Shown one piece after another: positions 32,367 to 41,221 of a DNA stretch of 64,000 bases (positions are counted from its first letter, which is position 1; every line of letters begins with the position of its first letter). The notes under the pieces were generated by a model. That model made no database searches. It saw nothing but the letters and a program-made list of their open reading frames with translations, and was not told the origin of the DNA. Origin of the DNA: DYFC01 sp041658585 (GTDB lineage: Bacteria > Nitrospirota > Thermodesulfovibrionia > Thermodesulfovibrionales > SM23-35). Position numbers and translations under genes: made by a program. Location: positions 46,732 to 110,731 of the forward strand of contig JBAZZX010000004.1 in assembly GCA_041658585.1 (NCBI GenBank). Reading direction: 5' to 3'.

Positions 32367-33356
32367 ATGGTAAAAGACGAAAACGAAATAAATTTTAGCC
32401 CGGAAAAGCTAAAAGAAATGATAGCCGCATGCGTCGGACCTGAAAAGGTCCCAAAACAGGTTTCCATCCATACCGACACATCGGATTTTTACAGGATAGA
32501 TTACGATGACGTCGTGGTTCTCGGCGGAAGGCCGTACCTAGTCAGGAACAACGAGCGCGAGGGAAGGTTCGGCATTGAAGACCAGCAGAAGTATTGGGTA
32601 AAAAGGGCGCGCGATCTTATTGACGGGAGTACAAAGATAATGAAATTGACCTTCCACGAACGATTTCAGGCGAAAGTAGGGGGTTTTTCATTTGAATGTT
32701 ACCGCAGTCCCCAAAAAGAAGCGCGGATTCTGGAAATGGTAGACGGTAATTTAAACTTTATGCAAGGATATGCGGTCAAAGACTCGGCAGGCAATATCAT
32801 CCGGATTATTGAGTATATAACCGGAAAGACCTTTGCCGATTTTATATTGGAACTCGGCAGCAGCCACGAAGACTATTTTTATAATTATTTCCCCACTGTG
32901 CTGGATGAATACATAGAATTAGTTAAAGCGATACAATTCCTGCACGACCGGGGAGAAAAGCACGGAGATATCAGGCGGGACCATATCCTTAAAGAAAAAC
33001 AGACCGGGAGATGCAGATGGATAGACTTCGATTTTAATTACCTGCATAAAGAGAACATGTTCGGATACGACCTTTACGGACTCGGCAATATTCTGGTATA
33101 TCTTGCCGGTAGGGGTGATGTAACGGTGCAAAACCTGAAACTGAACAACTCGCCTGCGTATGATCTTCTCTTTCATGAGGACATGAACATCATCTTCAAC
33201 AACCGGTTGGTCAACCTGAGAAAGGTCTATCCCTATATCCCGGATTCACTGAATCTCGTTCTCATGCATTTTTCATTAGGCGCTAATGTTTTTTATGAAG
33301 ACACCGTGCAATTTCTCTCGGAACTGCAGGAAGCAAAAGAGGATTGCAAACCTTAA
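32367..33356 (+). CDS. Protein-kinase-like protein
   Basis: The 329-residue protein has a kinase-like C-lobe: LHDRGEKHGDIRRDHIL resembles the HRD loop (His-Gly-Asp), and WIDFDFNY the DFG region. The N-lobe lacks clear glycine-rich and VAIK motifs, though EYITGKTFADFI is a hinge-like segment. It may be an atypical Ser/Thr kinase or an aminoglycoside-phosphotransferase-like fold. It starts an operon with a universal stress protein and an NifU-like protein. Confidence 0.7.
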   Translation: MVKDENEINFSPEKLKEMIAACVGPEKVPKQVSIHTDTSDFYRIDYDDVVVLGGRPYLVRNNEREGRFGIEDQQKYWVKRARDLIDGSTKIMKLTFHERFQAKVGGFSFECYRSPQKEARILEMVDGNLNFMQGYAVKDSAGNIIRIIEYITGKTFADFILELGSSHEDYFYNYFPTVLDEYIELVKAIQFLHDRGEKHGDIRRDHILKEKQTGRCRWIDFDFNYLHKENMFGYDLYGLGNILVYLAGRGDVTVQNLKLNNSPAYDLLFHEDMNIIFNNRLVNLRKVYPYIPDSLNLVLMHFSLGANVFYEDTVQFLSELQEAKEDCKP

Positions 33357-33373
33357 AAAGTAAGGGAGGCGAT

Positions 33374-33859
33374 ATGATATCAAGGGACGGAGACACTTAT
33401 TGTACGACAAAGGACAAGAGCTTGCTTATTGCGGTGGACGGGTCCGAGAACGCTAAACGGGCCGTCCTTTATGTTGCGGAATTCTTAAGAGGGCTTCCCG
33501 GTTATTGCATAACACTCCTCAGTATCATATCCGAGCCGCCGCCGGATTATTTTACCGGCAAGGAAGAGCGGCAGGCCTGGGAGGAGGAACAGGGGGTAAA
33601 GGCCGAAAAAATGGTTGCGGAATACCGGGGTATTCTTATCCGGTCGGGGTTTACCGAAGACGCCATCAATGCGGTCGCCGCTTTGCAGGACCGTCCGTCG
33701 GTAGCGGAATGCATACTGAGTCATATTAAGGAACTGAAATGCTCTACGGTTGTGGTAGGGCGCAGAGGAATCAGCAGGAAGGAAGAATTTCTTTTCGGAA
33801 GCACCTCGAGCAAAATATTAAGGGAGGCAAAAGACTGTTCGATATGGGTGATACAATAG
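33374..33859 (+). CDS. Universal stress protein (UspA family)
   Basis: The 161-residue UspA domain has LLIAVDGSENAKRAVLYVA and the ATP-binding pattern VVGRRGISRKEEFLFGST, so it is an ATP-binding type. I chose the ATG at 33374 with GGGAGGCG upstream; the frame opens earlier inside the kinase gene. It overlaps the NifU-like gene by 16 bases, giving a kinase/Usp/NifU-like unit. Confidence 0.88.
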   Translation: MISRDGDTYCTTKDKSLLIAVDGSENAKRAVLYVAEFLRGLPGYCITLLSIISEPPPDYFTGKEERQAWEEEQGVKAEKMVAEYRGILIRSGFTEDAINAVAALQDRPSVAECILSHIKELKCSTVVVGRRGISRKEEFLFGSTSSKILREAKDCSIWVIQ

Positions 33860-34068
33860 AAACTCCGGACATAGAACAAAAGATCAGGGAAATACTCGAA
33901 AGTCTGTCGTGTATCATATCGGCCCACGATAGTTGTGCGGAACTGGCCGAAGTTAAGGGAAATACGGCGGTGATCAATTGCGTCGGCCCGTGTCTGCATT
34001 GCGATAACAGATGCATCGAAGATGCGATCAGGGAAAAACTGCCTGATGTCGAGGTTATAATCAGGTAG
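33844..34068 (+). CDS. NifU C-terminal-domain-like small protein with Cys cluster
   Basis: The 74-residue protein starts at the ATG at 33844 inside the Usp 3' end. It resembles the NifU/Nfu C-terminal fold: EQKIREILESL, GNTAVINCVGPC, and DAIREKLPDVEVI. The usual CxxC is changed to GPCLHCDNRC, giving C-x2-C-x3-C. Scaffolding or carrying an Fe-S cluster is plausible but not shown. Confidence 0.7.
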   Translation: MGDTIETPDIEQKIREILESLSCIISAHDSCAELAEVKGNTAVINCVGPCLHCDNRCIEDAIREKLPDVEVIIR

Positions 34069-34098
34069 CTTTCCTGCAAATACTTTAGTGTAACGATT

Positions 34099-34226
34099 CA
34101 GTTACGGGCAGCAGTGTTCAAAGAATCCCCTCCTTGGCAAGGAGGGGAAGGGGAGGTTTTATTAGATCTCATCAAAACCCCTCCAACCTCCCCTTGCAAA
34201 GGGGAGGATTTAAACACCAATAACTG
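34099..34226. repeat. Palindromic MITE-like element, family D
   Basis: The ends carry CAGTTA and TAACTG, and the interior is a long GC-rich inverted repeat (CCCCTCCTTGGCAAGGAGGGG against CCCCTTGCAAAGGGG). It lies between the NifU-like gene and the mutS2 gene, with no coding sequence. Similar GC-rich cores occur in the family B copies. Confidence 0.6.
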
Positions 34227-34286
34227 AAGGGGTACTACTTTATCCTCGGTTGTTGTAGTTGATTTTATGAATAATCCGGGTTAGGT

Positions 34287-36653
34287 TTATTTTAAAGTCG
34301 CTATCGTTACTCCGATGCCGCCTTCTTCTATTGTCCCGCTTCTGAATTTCTTTACCAACGGATGGTCGGTCATATGTTCATGGATTGCCCTGCGCAATAA
34401 ACCCTTGCCTACGCCGTGAATGATGACCAACTCCCGCATGTCGGCTAATGCTGCATGGTTGAGAAATTGCTCAAGTTCGGAGAGCGCTTCGTCCACCCGT
34501 TTTCCGACAAGATGTATTTTGGTAGAAACAGAGGCTGCGTCCTTTGTTGAATGGACGGTATCTGTTTGAGGAGGAAGGGGTTTACCCTTCTTAAAACCTA
34601 TATCCGTCAAGGGAACTTCCACTTCCATATAGTTTGATGCGATTTTTATTCTGTTATTTTTTGGATTTACATCAACTACAATTGCATCATAGCCAAGGGA
34701 CCTGACAAAGACCGAGTCTCCTTTTTTAATGTTATCTATTAGCGGAGCGCCGCGGTCTTCGACATCGTATTCCCTGATCTTTTCCGTGATATGTTCCAGC
34801 CGGGTTTCTACCTGTTTGATAGTCTTTCTTATCAGCTCTTTATCTTTGTTCTTGATTTCTTCAAGCAGGGCGTGCATTTGTCTCTTTGCGTCGGAAATAA
34901 TTTCAGAAGCCTCTTTAAACGCTTTTGTAAGCGTTTCTTTCTTTTTGCCTTCAGCCTCTGAAATGGTCAGGTCCAACAGCACGGTTTTTTCTTCCAGTTC
35001 CGTTTGCCGTTTCTGAATGTCCTTCAGCATATCTTCATAATGCAATCTCTTTTCATTAAGGTCGGCGATCATATTGTCTAACTCTATCTTCATGCTGCCG
35101 AGCATGCCTTTTGCGTCCTTCAGGACATTTTCAGGAAGTCCGTACTTTCTTGCCGTCTCGATCGCATGCGACTGTCCCGGTTCTCCCGTTCTCAGTTTGT
35201 AAAGCGGCGTGAGAGTCTTTTGGTCGAACTCCATCGAAGCGTTCATCATTCCTTGGGTCCTGTGGACGAAGCCTTTGATATCCGCAAGATGAGTAGTGGC
35301 AAAAACAACCGCGCCGCTGCGCCGCAGATCCTGCAGGATTGCACATGCAAGGGCGGCGCCTTCTTCAGGGTCAGTGCCGGTGCCCAATTCGTCGATCAGA
35401 ACAACGGTCTCTGAATCCGTCTTTTTCAGTATATCGGCGATATTTGTGATATGTGCGGAGAACGTGGAAAGGTTGTCCTCTATTGATTGTTCATCCCCGA
35501 TGTCGGCAAGGAGATTCAGTGTCAGTGGGAAGCTCGACGAGGAGTCCGCAGGCACGGGCATACCCGACAAGGCCATCAGAAAGAGAATGCCTATCGTTTT
35601 GATCGAGATCGTTTTCCCTCCGGCGTTTGCGCCTGTTATTACCATTACGGTATTATCACCGCCCAATTCAACATCTAACGGTACGACCTGATTCTCCTTA
35701 CCGCTCTTCTTCAGGGAGATCTGCAGAAGCGGATGCCTTGCCTGCCGCAGGGTAATCGTATTTTCAGTATTTATCAGAGGAGTATGCATATGCAAAAGGT
35801 CGGCAAATTGAGCAATGCAGTTCAAGACGTCAAGATAAACAATGGTAATAAACTCGGCCTCCATTTCAGCCGCTACGCTTCTTATCTGAGAACAGATATT
35901 TCTGAGTATCCGGATCTCCTCGGCTTTTTGGTCCGCAACAATATTTTCCAGTTCATTAGCAAGGTTGATAATGGCAAGCGGCTCGATAAAGGCGGTCTCG
36001 CCTGATTTTGAAACATCGTGCACGACGCCCGGCACCATCCCTTTTGAATCCATCCTGACCGGGATGACCCACCTGCCTGATCTTACGGTCACAAAATCAT
36101 CCTGAATCAGGGATGCAATCCTCTCGTCCCTTACCATCTCCTCAAGATTCTTGCGTATTTTTGCTTCGAGATTTCTTATCTTTTTCCTCAGGTCCGCAAG
36201 TAGGAACGAAGCGCTGTCAAGGATATTCCCTTCGCTGCCGATAGATTTTCTGAGAAGCTTCAGAATGTCGGGAAATCCGGTAAGGTTATCAGTGAGTTCT
36301 ATAAGATAGGGCAGGTCGAACCTTTCCTCTAAATCCTGAGATATGTCAAAGGCTATGCTTAATACCGGAATGAATTCTGCAAGTTCTATCGCCTCAAGCA
36401 CGGCGCCTTCAGGTTTTATCTTTGGGAAAAGGGGCGATATGTCCGAAAAGGGGTGCAGCTTAAGAGGTTTCCCCTGCTGCGACATCATGCGGATCTCGCT
36501 GATCTGTCTCTGCTTAGTTTCAACCTCTGCTTTGTCATACAGAGGCTCAATTTCCAAAACCGATTTACCTGACGCACTGCTGTTTGCAAACCCGGCAATC
36601 AGCCTGAGGAGCTTTGGGAATTCAAGGAGTTCAAGAGTGTTATCAGGGACCAT
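34287..36653 (-). CDS. mutS2: Endonuclease MutS2
   Basis: The 788-residue protein has the MutS2 layout: core/lever region, an ATPase with Walker A GANAGGKTIS and DELGTGTDPEEGAAL, a long coiled coil, a KOW-like region and a C-terminal Smr nuclease domain with VIIHGVGKGLLR. MutS2 limits homologous recombination and, in some bacteria, rescues collided ribosomes. It is one base from the rarA stop on the same strand. Confidence 0.95.
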   Translation of the reverse strand: MVPDNTLELLEFPKLLRLIAGFANSSASGKSVLEIEPLYDKAEVETKQRQISEIRMMSQQGKPLKLHPFSDISPLFPKIKPEGAVLEAIELAEFIPVLSIAFDISQDLEERFDLPYLIELTDNLTGFPDILKLLRKSIGSEGNILDSASFLLADLRKKIRNLEAKIRKNLEEMVRDERIASLIQDDFVTVRSGRWVIPVRMDSKGMVPGVVHDVSKSGETAFIEPLAIINLANELENIVADQKAEEIRILRNICSQIRSVAAEMEAEFITIVYLDVLNCIAQFADLLHMHTPLINTENTITLRQARHPLLQISLKKSGKENQVVPLDVELGGDNTVMVITGANAGGKTISIKTIGILFLMALSGMPVPADSSSSFPLTLNLLADIGDEQSIEDNLSTFSAHITNIADILKKTDSETVVLIDELGTGTDPEEGAALACAILQDLRRSGAVVFATTHLADIKGFVHRTQGMMNASMEFDQKTLTPLYKLRTGEPGQSHAIETARKYGLPENVLKDAKGMLGSMKIELDNMIADLNEKRLHYEDMLKDIQKRQTELEEKTVLLDLTISEAEGKKKETLTKAFKEASEIISDAKRQMHALLEEIKNKDKELIRKTIKQVETRLEHITEKIREYDVEDRGAPLIDNIKKGDSVFVRSLGYDAIVVDVNPKNNRIKIASNYMEVEVPLTDIGFKKGKPLPPQTDTVHSTKDAASVSTKIHLVGKRVDEALSELEQFLNHAALADMRELVIIHGVGKGLLRRAIHEHMTDHPLVKKFRSGTIEEGGIGVTIATLK

Positions 36654-36654
36654 T

Positions 36655-37896
36655 TTATGGATTATAATACTTTTTCTTTTTTTTCATATACTCCTGTTCA
36701 ACATGACCGCCGAAATCATGTGGGTATTTATATCCGACGCCGTGACCTAATTTCTTTGCGCCCGGATAATTACCGCTCTTTAAGGGGTCAGGGACTTCCA
36801 TCGTCTTTTCCGTGGCGACGTCATTCCATGCCGCTTCAATTGCTTTGTAAGAGGCGTTGCTTTTGGGAGCTTTGGCAATATAGATTGCAGCCTGGGCAAT
36901 GGGAATCCTCGCCTCGGGCATTCCGACGAATTCAACCGCTCTCAAAGCCGATATGGCAAGGACCAATGCCATAGGATCGGCATTCCCGACGTCTTCGGAG
37001 GCGCAAATAACGATCCTCCTTGCAATGAAACGCGGGTCTTCTCCCGCATATAACATCTTTGCAAGATAGTATACTGCGGCATCAGGGTCGGAACCTCTCA
37101 TGCTTTTGATAAACGCGGATATAGTATCATAATGCTGATCGCCTTTTTTGTCGTAGACTATAACCTTTTTCTGAATGGATTCTTCGGCAATCCCAATATT
37201 GATCTGTATTTGGCCGTTATCATCCGGAGGTGTTGTGAGCGCCGCGATCTCAAGTGCCGACAGGGCTTTCCTTGCATCTCCGTCAGACATCCTCGCGATA
37301 TGTTTCAAAGCAGTTTCATCAACCGAAACATTGAGATTACCGAGGCCGCGCTCTTTATCACGGACTGCGTTCCGCAAAATATTTAAGATATCATCTTCAG
37401 AGAGCGGTTTCAGTTCAAAAATCTGGCTCCTTGAAAGCAGAGCGGAATTTACATAAAAGAACGGGTTTTCCACTGTAGCTGCAATTAGAATAATGTTCCC
37501 TTCTTCAACGTCGGGGAGTAGCGCGTCCTGCTGAAGTTTATTAAAACGGTGGATTTCATCCAAAAACAGAATGGTCTTTATGCCCTTGGACTTCCTGTTT
37601 TTTGCGCTTTGAATGACCTTTCTTATCTCTTCAAGCCCTATAGTTGCGGCGTTCAGCCATTCAAAACGGGCATCGGTCTTCTTTGCGATAATTCGTGCAA
37701 GAGCCGTCTTGCCTGTACCCGGCGGCCCATACAGGATTATCGATGTGATCCTGTCAGACTCGATGGCCCGTCTTAATAATTTACCCGGAGAGAGGATATG
37801 TCCCTGCCCGACATATTCGTCCAATGTCCGGGGGCACATGCGATAGGCAAGCGGCTGAGGTATACTCGCATCCTCTTTTTCCTGAAATAGTTCCAT
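36655..37896 (-). CDS. rarA: Replication-associated recombination protein RarA (MgsA)
   Basis: The 413-residue AAA+ ATPase has Walker A GPPGTGKTAL, Walker B LFLDEIHRF, sensor 1 and the C-terminal tetramerisation region (KLGHGVGYKYPHDFGGHVEQEYM). RarA acts at stalled replication forks with SSB. Length and motifs are ordinary. It precedes mutS2 on the minus strand. Confidence 0.96.
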   Translation of the reverse strand: MELFQEKEDASIPQPLAYRMCPRTLDEYVGQGHILSPGKLLRRAIESDRITSIILYGPPGTGKTALARIIAKKTDARFEWLNAATIGLEEIRKVIQSAKNRKSKGIKTILFLDEIHRFNKLQQDALLPDVEEGNIILIAATVENPFFYVNSALLSRSQIFELKPLSEDDILNILRNAVRDKERGLGNLNVSVDETALKHIARMSDGDARKALSALEIAALTTPPDDNGQIQINIGIAEESIQKKVIVYDKKGDQHYDTISAFIKSMRGSDPDAAVYYLAKMLYAGEDPRFIARRIVICASEDVGNADPMALVLAISALRAVEFVGMPEARIPIAQAAIYIAKAPKSNASYKAIEAAWNDVATEKTMEVPDPLKSGNYPGAKKLGHGVGYKYPHDFGGHVEQEYMKKKKKYYNP

Positions 37897-37933
37897 GTCT
37901 TATGTTCACCGATGCAGGCCTAAATTTTCAAGG

Positions 37934-38066
37934 GAGCTTCTTGCAAAAGTATCTAAATTGTCACCCTGAGCTTGTCGAAGGGTCACATAACTTATTGATT
38001 AGTCATGATTCTTCGACAAGCTCAGAATGACATAAGCGTTGCTTTAAGGACTTTTGCAAGAGGCTC
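37934..38066. repeat. MITE-like element, family C
   Basis: Terminal inverted repeats GAGCTTCTTGCAAAAGT and ACTTTTGCAAGAGGCTC enclose two inverted CTGAGCTTGTCGAAG units. The 133-bp element is palindromic overall and has no ORF. Inner units of this kind are widely dispersed in bacterial genomes. Confidence 0.65.
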
Positions 38067-38094
38067 AAGGTATAGATATTATTGGTAATAATAT

Positions 38095-38134
38095 GGAGTC
38101 GCCTAAAAGCTTTTTTATCATATCTTTATTTCAC
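38095..38134. repeat. MITE-like element, family A, single terminus
   Basis: GGAGTCGCCTAAAAGC, then TTTTTTATCATATCT, matches the reverse complement of the left end of the copies at 50875 and 53071. Only one end is present, so it is a degenerate copy. Confidence 0.55.
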
Positions 38135-38182
38135 ATTGAGGACTTGTTTATACAACGTTTAGGCCCATAAAATTGTTATAAT

Positions 38183-39061
38183 TTGGGAAATACTATTTGG
38201 GAAGCAATAAAATTGAAAATAACGAATACAGGTTCCTTTTATATACTTGCCGCAATTTTTCTCTGGAGTTCCCTCGGGGTTTTTGTAAGGCTTTCAGGGG
38301 TTGAAATCCATATCCTTATTTTCTGTTCCCTTATTGTAGCTATTTTTGTTCAGGGTCTTCTGCTTTCACGGAAGAAGTACCGGAAAGAGATCCCCGGTTT
38401 CGGAAAGCTTGGGTATCCCCTTATGCTCGGCTTCGTGTCCCTCATCAATACGTTCACGTTTTATTATGCGTATAAAAATACCACCATAGCGAATGCCGTT
38501 TTGACCCATTATACTGCGCCGGTGATCGTTGCGTTTCTTGCGCCATTTTTTCTCAGGGAAAAAATTACCATTAAAATCGCCGCCGTGATCGCCATAGCAT
38601 CTATCGGTCTATGGATTATGCTTGACGGATTCTCATTGCATACAGGTCATACTGCAGGCATTATATCGGGACTCGTGTCGGGGGTTGCCTATGCAGTTAT
38701 TGTTATATTTGTCCGGAAATATGCAAAGGATTTCCATCCCCTTGTCCTGACATTTATAATTAATATATGTATTGCGGCGCTCCTCGTCCCGTTTGTCCGG
38801 GAAATCCCTCTGCATGCGTGGCGGAGCTATCTGTTCATGGGTATCGTCCATTCGACTATTGCTCCAATACTTTATTACAAAGGACTTCAATCGGTAACAG
38901 CCAATAAGGCCGCCGTTCTCGGTTATCTTGAGCCTGTCTGTGCCATTCTTTTCAGTATGATTTTCCTGAACGAAATACCGGGCTTTAATTCATTGATCGG
39001 CGGTGCGCTGATAATTTTTTCAGGGTATTTGACGTTATTTAACGGAAAGACTCAAAATTGA
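38183..39061 (+). CDS. EamA/DMT-family transporter
   Basis: This 292-residue inner-membrane protein is an EamA-type ten-helix permease with two repeats (LAAIFLWSSLGVFVRL, and VSGVAYAVIVIFVRK in the second half). Family members export amino acids and other metabolites; the substrate is unknown. The start is a TTG at 38183; no clear ribosome-binding site precedes it. Confidence 0.82.
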   Translation: MGNTIWEAIKLKITNTGSFYILAAIFLWSSLGVFVRLSGVEIHILIFCSLIVAIFVQGLLLSRKKYRKEIPGFGKLGYPLMLGFVSLINTFTFYYAYKNTTIANAVLTHYTAPVIVAFLAPFFLREKITIKIAAVIAIASIGLWIMLDGFSLHTGHTAGIISGLVSGVAYAVIVIFVRKYAKDFHPLVLTFIINICIAALLVPFVREIPLHAWRSYLFMGIVHSTIAPILYYKGLQSVTANKAAVLGYLEPVCAILFSMIFLNEIPGFNSLIGGALIIFSGYLTLFNGKTQN

Positions 39062-39064
39062 TAT

Positions 39065-39229
39065 CTACTGACCCGGCTTGATGAGTTTTATTTTGGAGCC
39101 TTTGAATGCTTCTTTGTATCCTTCTTTTTCGATGATTGATGCAAGATGGATTTCTAATTCACTCACAATGTCTTTTTCCATTTGATCCCTGTGCTTTTCG
39201 ATAATATCTGTCAATTCTATTTGAAGTAT
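39065..39229 (-). pseudogene. Gene remnant (fragment, unidentified)
   Basis: On the minus strand a short open stretch ends in KGSKIKLIKPGQ and has an in-frame stop a few codons upstream, so only a C-terminal fragment of ~50 residues remains. It lies in the tRNA-Leu accessory segment, where other fragments occur. The parent gene is not identified. The rest of 39230-39420 holds only a small GC-rich hairpin (GGGCGAGG/CCTCGCCC). Confidence 0.35.
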
Positions 39230-39420
39230 TCAGCGGGTATTTAGCCACAAGACAAGGCCTGACACACTTATCTTGCTCTATATGTTGCCATGAAAATCTT
39301 CACATATTATTGGGCGGTTTCTCCCAAATCTTCTGCAATAGCCTGGAACTGGACTAAGGCAGCCTGGAGGTCTTCGACAATTTCACGGGCGATGAGGGCG
39401 AGGTGACCTCGCCCCTACAA

Positions 39421-39822
39421 TTAAACGGTCCAGTCTATAACCTTTAAATGTTTTATTTTCCGGAACTCTCTTGCGTTATTGGTTACAAGGGTAAGACCAA
39501 GACTCAGTGCGTGTGCGCCTATTAGCATATCCATTGAACCTATTGGATTCCCTGCTTTTTCGAGCGCCGCCCTTATATCGCCATAAACTTTGGCAGCCTT
39601 TTCGTCAAAATCAGCAATCTCAAGGGGTAGAATAAAGGCATCCAGAGCCTCCTGGTTTTTCTGAATATACTGACTTTTTGCAACACCAAACCTAAGCTCT
39701 GCGAGTGTTATGGATGAGATACCAATTTCTCCAACAGAATATGCCTTGAAATATTTCAACACCTTCGTAGGTTTCTGCTTGATAATGTAAATGCAGATAT
39801 TGGTATCCAGCATAAACTTCAT
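39421..39822 (-). CDS. vapC: VapC-family PIN-domain toxin
   Basis: The 133-residue RNase toxin has the PIN-domain acidic residues in FMLDTNICIY, in LAELRFG and in GSMDMLIGAHAL. It overlaps its antitoxin gene by one base. VapC enzymes usually cleave tRNA or rRNA when free of VapB. Confidence 0.93.
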   Translation of the reverse strand: MKFMLDTNICIYIIKQKPTKVLKYFKAYSVGEIGISSITLAELRFGVAKSQYIQKNQEALDAFILPLEIADFDEKAAKVYGDIRAALEKAGNPIGSMDMLIGAHALSLGLTLVTNNAREFRKIKHLKVIDWTV

Positions 39823-40049
39823 CAGAATATATCCCTTGTCTGACCTTTGGGTTGCTTTCTCTCAGTCATAAAATCATCAGAAAACTTGTCGAGACTTTCA
39901 AACAGCGACTCCCAAGAGTCTTTTGCAGGAATCAACATGACAACATTGCCTGATTTTTTAACATATACGTGGTCGTCTTTAAACCTGAACTCTTTTGGTA
40001 ATCTGACAGCCTGGCTTTGCCCGTTCTGAAATATCTTTGCAGTCTTCAT
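39822..40049 (-). CDS. vapB: VapB-family antitoxin
   Basis: The 75-residue protein has an AbrB-type beta-strand DNA-binding domain (KTAKIFQNGQSQAVRLPKEF, HVYVKKSGNVVMLIP) and a C-terminal toxin-binding tail. AGGAGGTG lies before the ATG. An AT-rich dyad at 40070-40088 just upstream is a probable autoregulatory operator. Confidence 0.92.
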   Translation of the reverse strand: MKTAKIFQNGQSQAVRLPKEFRFKDDHVYVKKSGNVVMLIPAKDSWESLFESLDKFSDDFMTERKQPKGQTRDIF

Positions 40050-40069
40050 ACATCACCTCCTGCCAATAG

Positions 40070-40088
40070 TATATATTGATAATATATA
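40070..40088 (-). promoter_or_regulatory. Dyad upstream of vapB
   Basis: TATATATT-GAT-AATATATA is a perfect inverted repeat 20 bases before the vapB start. This is a typical spot for VapB/VapBC autorepression, though an AT-rich dyad could also occur by chance. Confidence 0.45.
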
Positions 40089-40112
40089 TTAATCAAGAAG
40101 TCTTAAAGAAAA

Positions 40113-40262
40113 CTACGCCGCGAGCACCTCATTCAATTCATCCAGCAAAGGCCACAAACCTTCACCGAAAAGCTGGTAGGCTTTACCGATTCCGCCTTTT
40201 TCTTTGTGAGAATATCGCACCGAAAGTCTGAGGACCGCGCCGTTTCTTTCTATGTGATGTCC
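40113..40262 (-). pseudogene. C-terminal gene fragment, unidentified
   Basis: The minus strand has a ~48-codon open stretch ending DELNEVLAA with a sensible protein composition (LRLSVRYSHKEKG, KAYQLFGEG) but a stop just upstream and no start codon. It is a decayed remnant in the accessory segment next to tRNA-Leu. Confidence 0.35.
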
Positions 40263-40362
40263 TCAACTGATACTTAATCTGACATGTTTGTAAACTCAAA
40301 TCTTATCTATTACATTTTATCCCCGGGCCTGATTTATTTTTTCTATTTGCCGAGACAAGCGG

Positions 40363-40437
40363 GTGTCTGTTGCGCTTCTGACAAAAAAGGAGTTTGAAAG
40401 GATTTCACAGATTGCGATTGTGGAGGGGACGAAGTAA
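40363..40437 (+). pseudogene. Gene fragment, unidentified
   Basis: A 24-codon stretch (VSVALLTKKEFERISQIA) with an in-frame stop shortly upstream reads like the C-terminus of a nucleotidyltransferase-type toxin-antitoxin gene. That identity is a guess. The region 40263-40490 holds nothing else that I can support. Confidence 0.25.
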
Positions 40438-40490
40438 TGTTCCCTAATATGTCAAAATACCTATATAATTTAAAGAAGGAGGTATAACAA

Positions 40491-40745
40491 ATGAAAGCGT
40501 TTAAATATGTGATCTACAGAGAAGGAAAATATTATGTTTCTCAGTGCCTGAATATAGATATCGCCAGCTGCGGTGATACTATTGAAGAGGCCCTAAGCAA
40601 CCTTAAAGATGCAGTTGAGCTATATTTTCGCAATGAGCCAAAAAAGAAACTTTCCGCTGCGCTGGAAATCTCGTACCTACTTGATTTTATTTGGTACCGA
40701 AGGCCGGACTTGAACCGGCACGCCATTGCTGACGAGGGATTTTAA
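40491..40745 (+). CDS. Orphan HicB-like antitoxin, 3' end running into tRNA-Leu
   Basis: The product begins with a HicB N-terminal domain (FKYVIYREGKYYVSQCLNIDIASCGDTIEEALS) and has a strong AAGGAGG site before the ATG. From about residue 68 the reading frame enters the antisense of the tRNA gene, so the native end is lost or the short form ends near 40691. No HicA gene is beside it. The truncation at the tRNA 3' end is what an integration or excision scar would leave. Confidence 0.6.
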   Translation: MKAFKYVIYREGKYYVSQCLNIDIASCGDTIEEALSNLKDAVELYFRNEPKKKLSAALEISYLLDFIWYRRPDLNRHAIADEGF

Positions 40746-40778
40746 GTCCCTTGCGTCTACCAATTCCGCCACTTCGGC
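40692..40778 (-). tRNA. tRNA-Leu (anticodon TAA)
   Basis: The minus strand gives the 5' acceptor GCCGAAG, a D-arm (TGGCGGAATTGGTAGACGC), an anticodon stem AGGGA/TCCCT with loop CTTAAAA (anticodon TAA), a long variable arm, a T-arm GCCGG-TTCAAGT-CCGGC and acceptor CTTCGGT, then ACCA. The CCA is encoded. The first pair is G-U. Length and long variable arm fit Leu. Confidence 0.95.
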
Positions 40779-40820
40779 ACAGTTGATTTTAGACGATTTG
40801 CAATGGTTTGGTCAAACTTC

Positions 40821-41108
40821 TCAGAAATTCCCGAATAAATCTTTCAGTTTTTTCAATGCATCCTCTTTATCTCCGGATGATGAAGAAGACGCCGTTTCTT
40901 TAAAGACAAAATAATCGCAGAAATTTGCTTTGTCCCTTGTCCGCTGGAATTCCGCCTTAGTTTCAAGGCATTTGTTGTGACTTGATTCCGAATAGAATTT
41001 GCAATTAAGGCATATGTGGAGTTCTCTGCCGCATTTCGTACATGTGGATTTACGCGAAAAATATTTGTCAATCTGAGTTTCTTTTCCGCAAAGGGCGCAG
41101 ATATTCAT
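40821..41108 (-). CDS. Cys-rich small protein with two zinc-binding clusters
   Basis: I start it at the ATG at 41108, which has AGGAGG 8 bases upstream; the longer frame to 41216 runs into a repeat. The 95-residue protein has a zinc ribbon (CALCGKET, CTKCGRE) and then CLNCKFY and FCDYFVF, followed by a Ser/Glu/Lys-rich tail. The family is unknown to me; a zinc-binding role is likely. Confidence 0.6.
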   Translation of the reverse strand: MNICALCGKETQIDKYFSRKSTCTKCGRELHICLNCKFYSESSHNKCLETKAEFQRTRDKANFCDYFVFKETASSSSSGDKEDALKKLKDLFGNF

Positions 41109-41140
41109 CTCAAAAACCTCCTGATGCCATAAAATGCTAC

Positions 41141-41180
41141 ACCCCACTGCCCCTCTTTTAAAAGGGTGCAGGGGGGGTGT
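41141..41180. repeat. Short GC-rich palindrome
   Basis: ACCCCACTGCCCCTCTTTT and AAAAGGGTGCAGGGGGGGTG form an imperfect inverted repeat in the gap upstream of the Cys-rich gene. It resembles the cores of the other palindromic families and does not look coding. Confidence 0.45.
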
Positions 41181-41221
41181 TATAAAAACTATTTTAAACG
41201 GGCATATGTCCCGCAAAAACC

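Noticed and set aside
34099..34226. A CRISPR array in the GC-rich repeats
   Set aside because: The repeats are inverted and not regularly spaced, with no spacers and no cas genes in the window.
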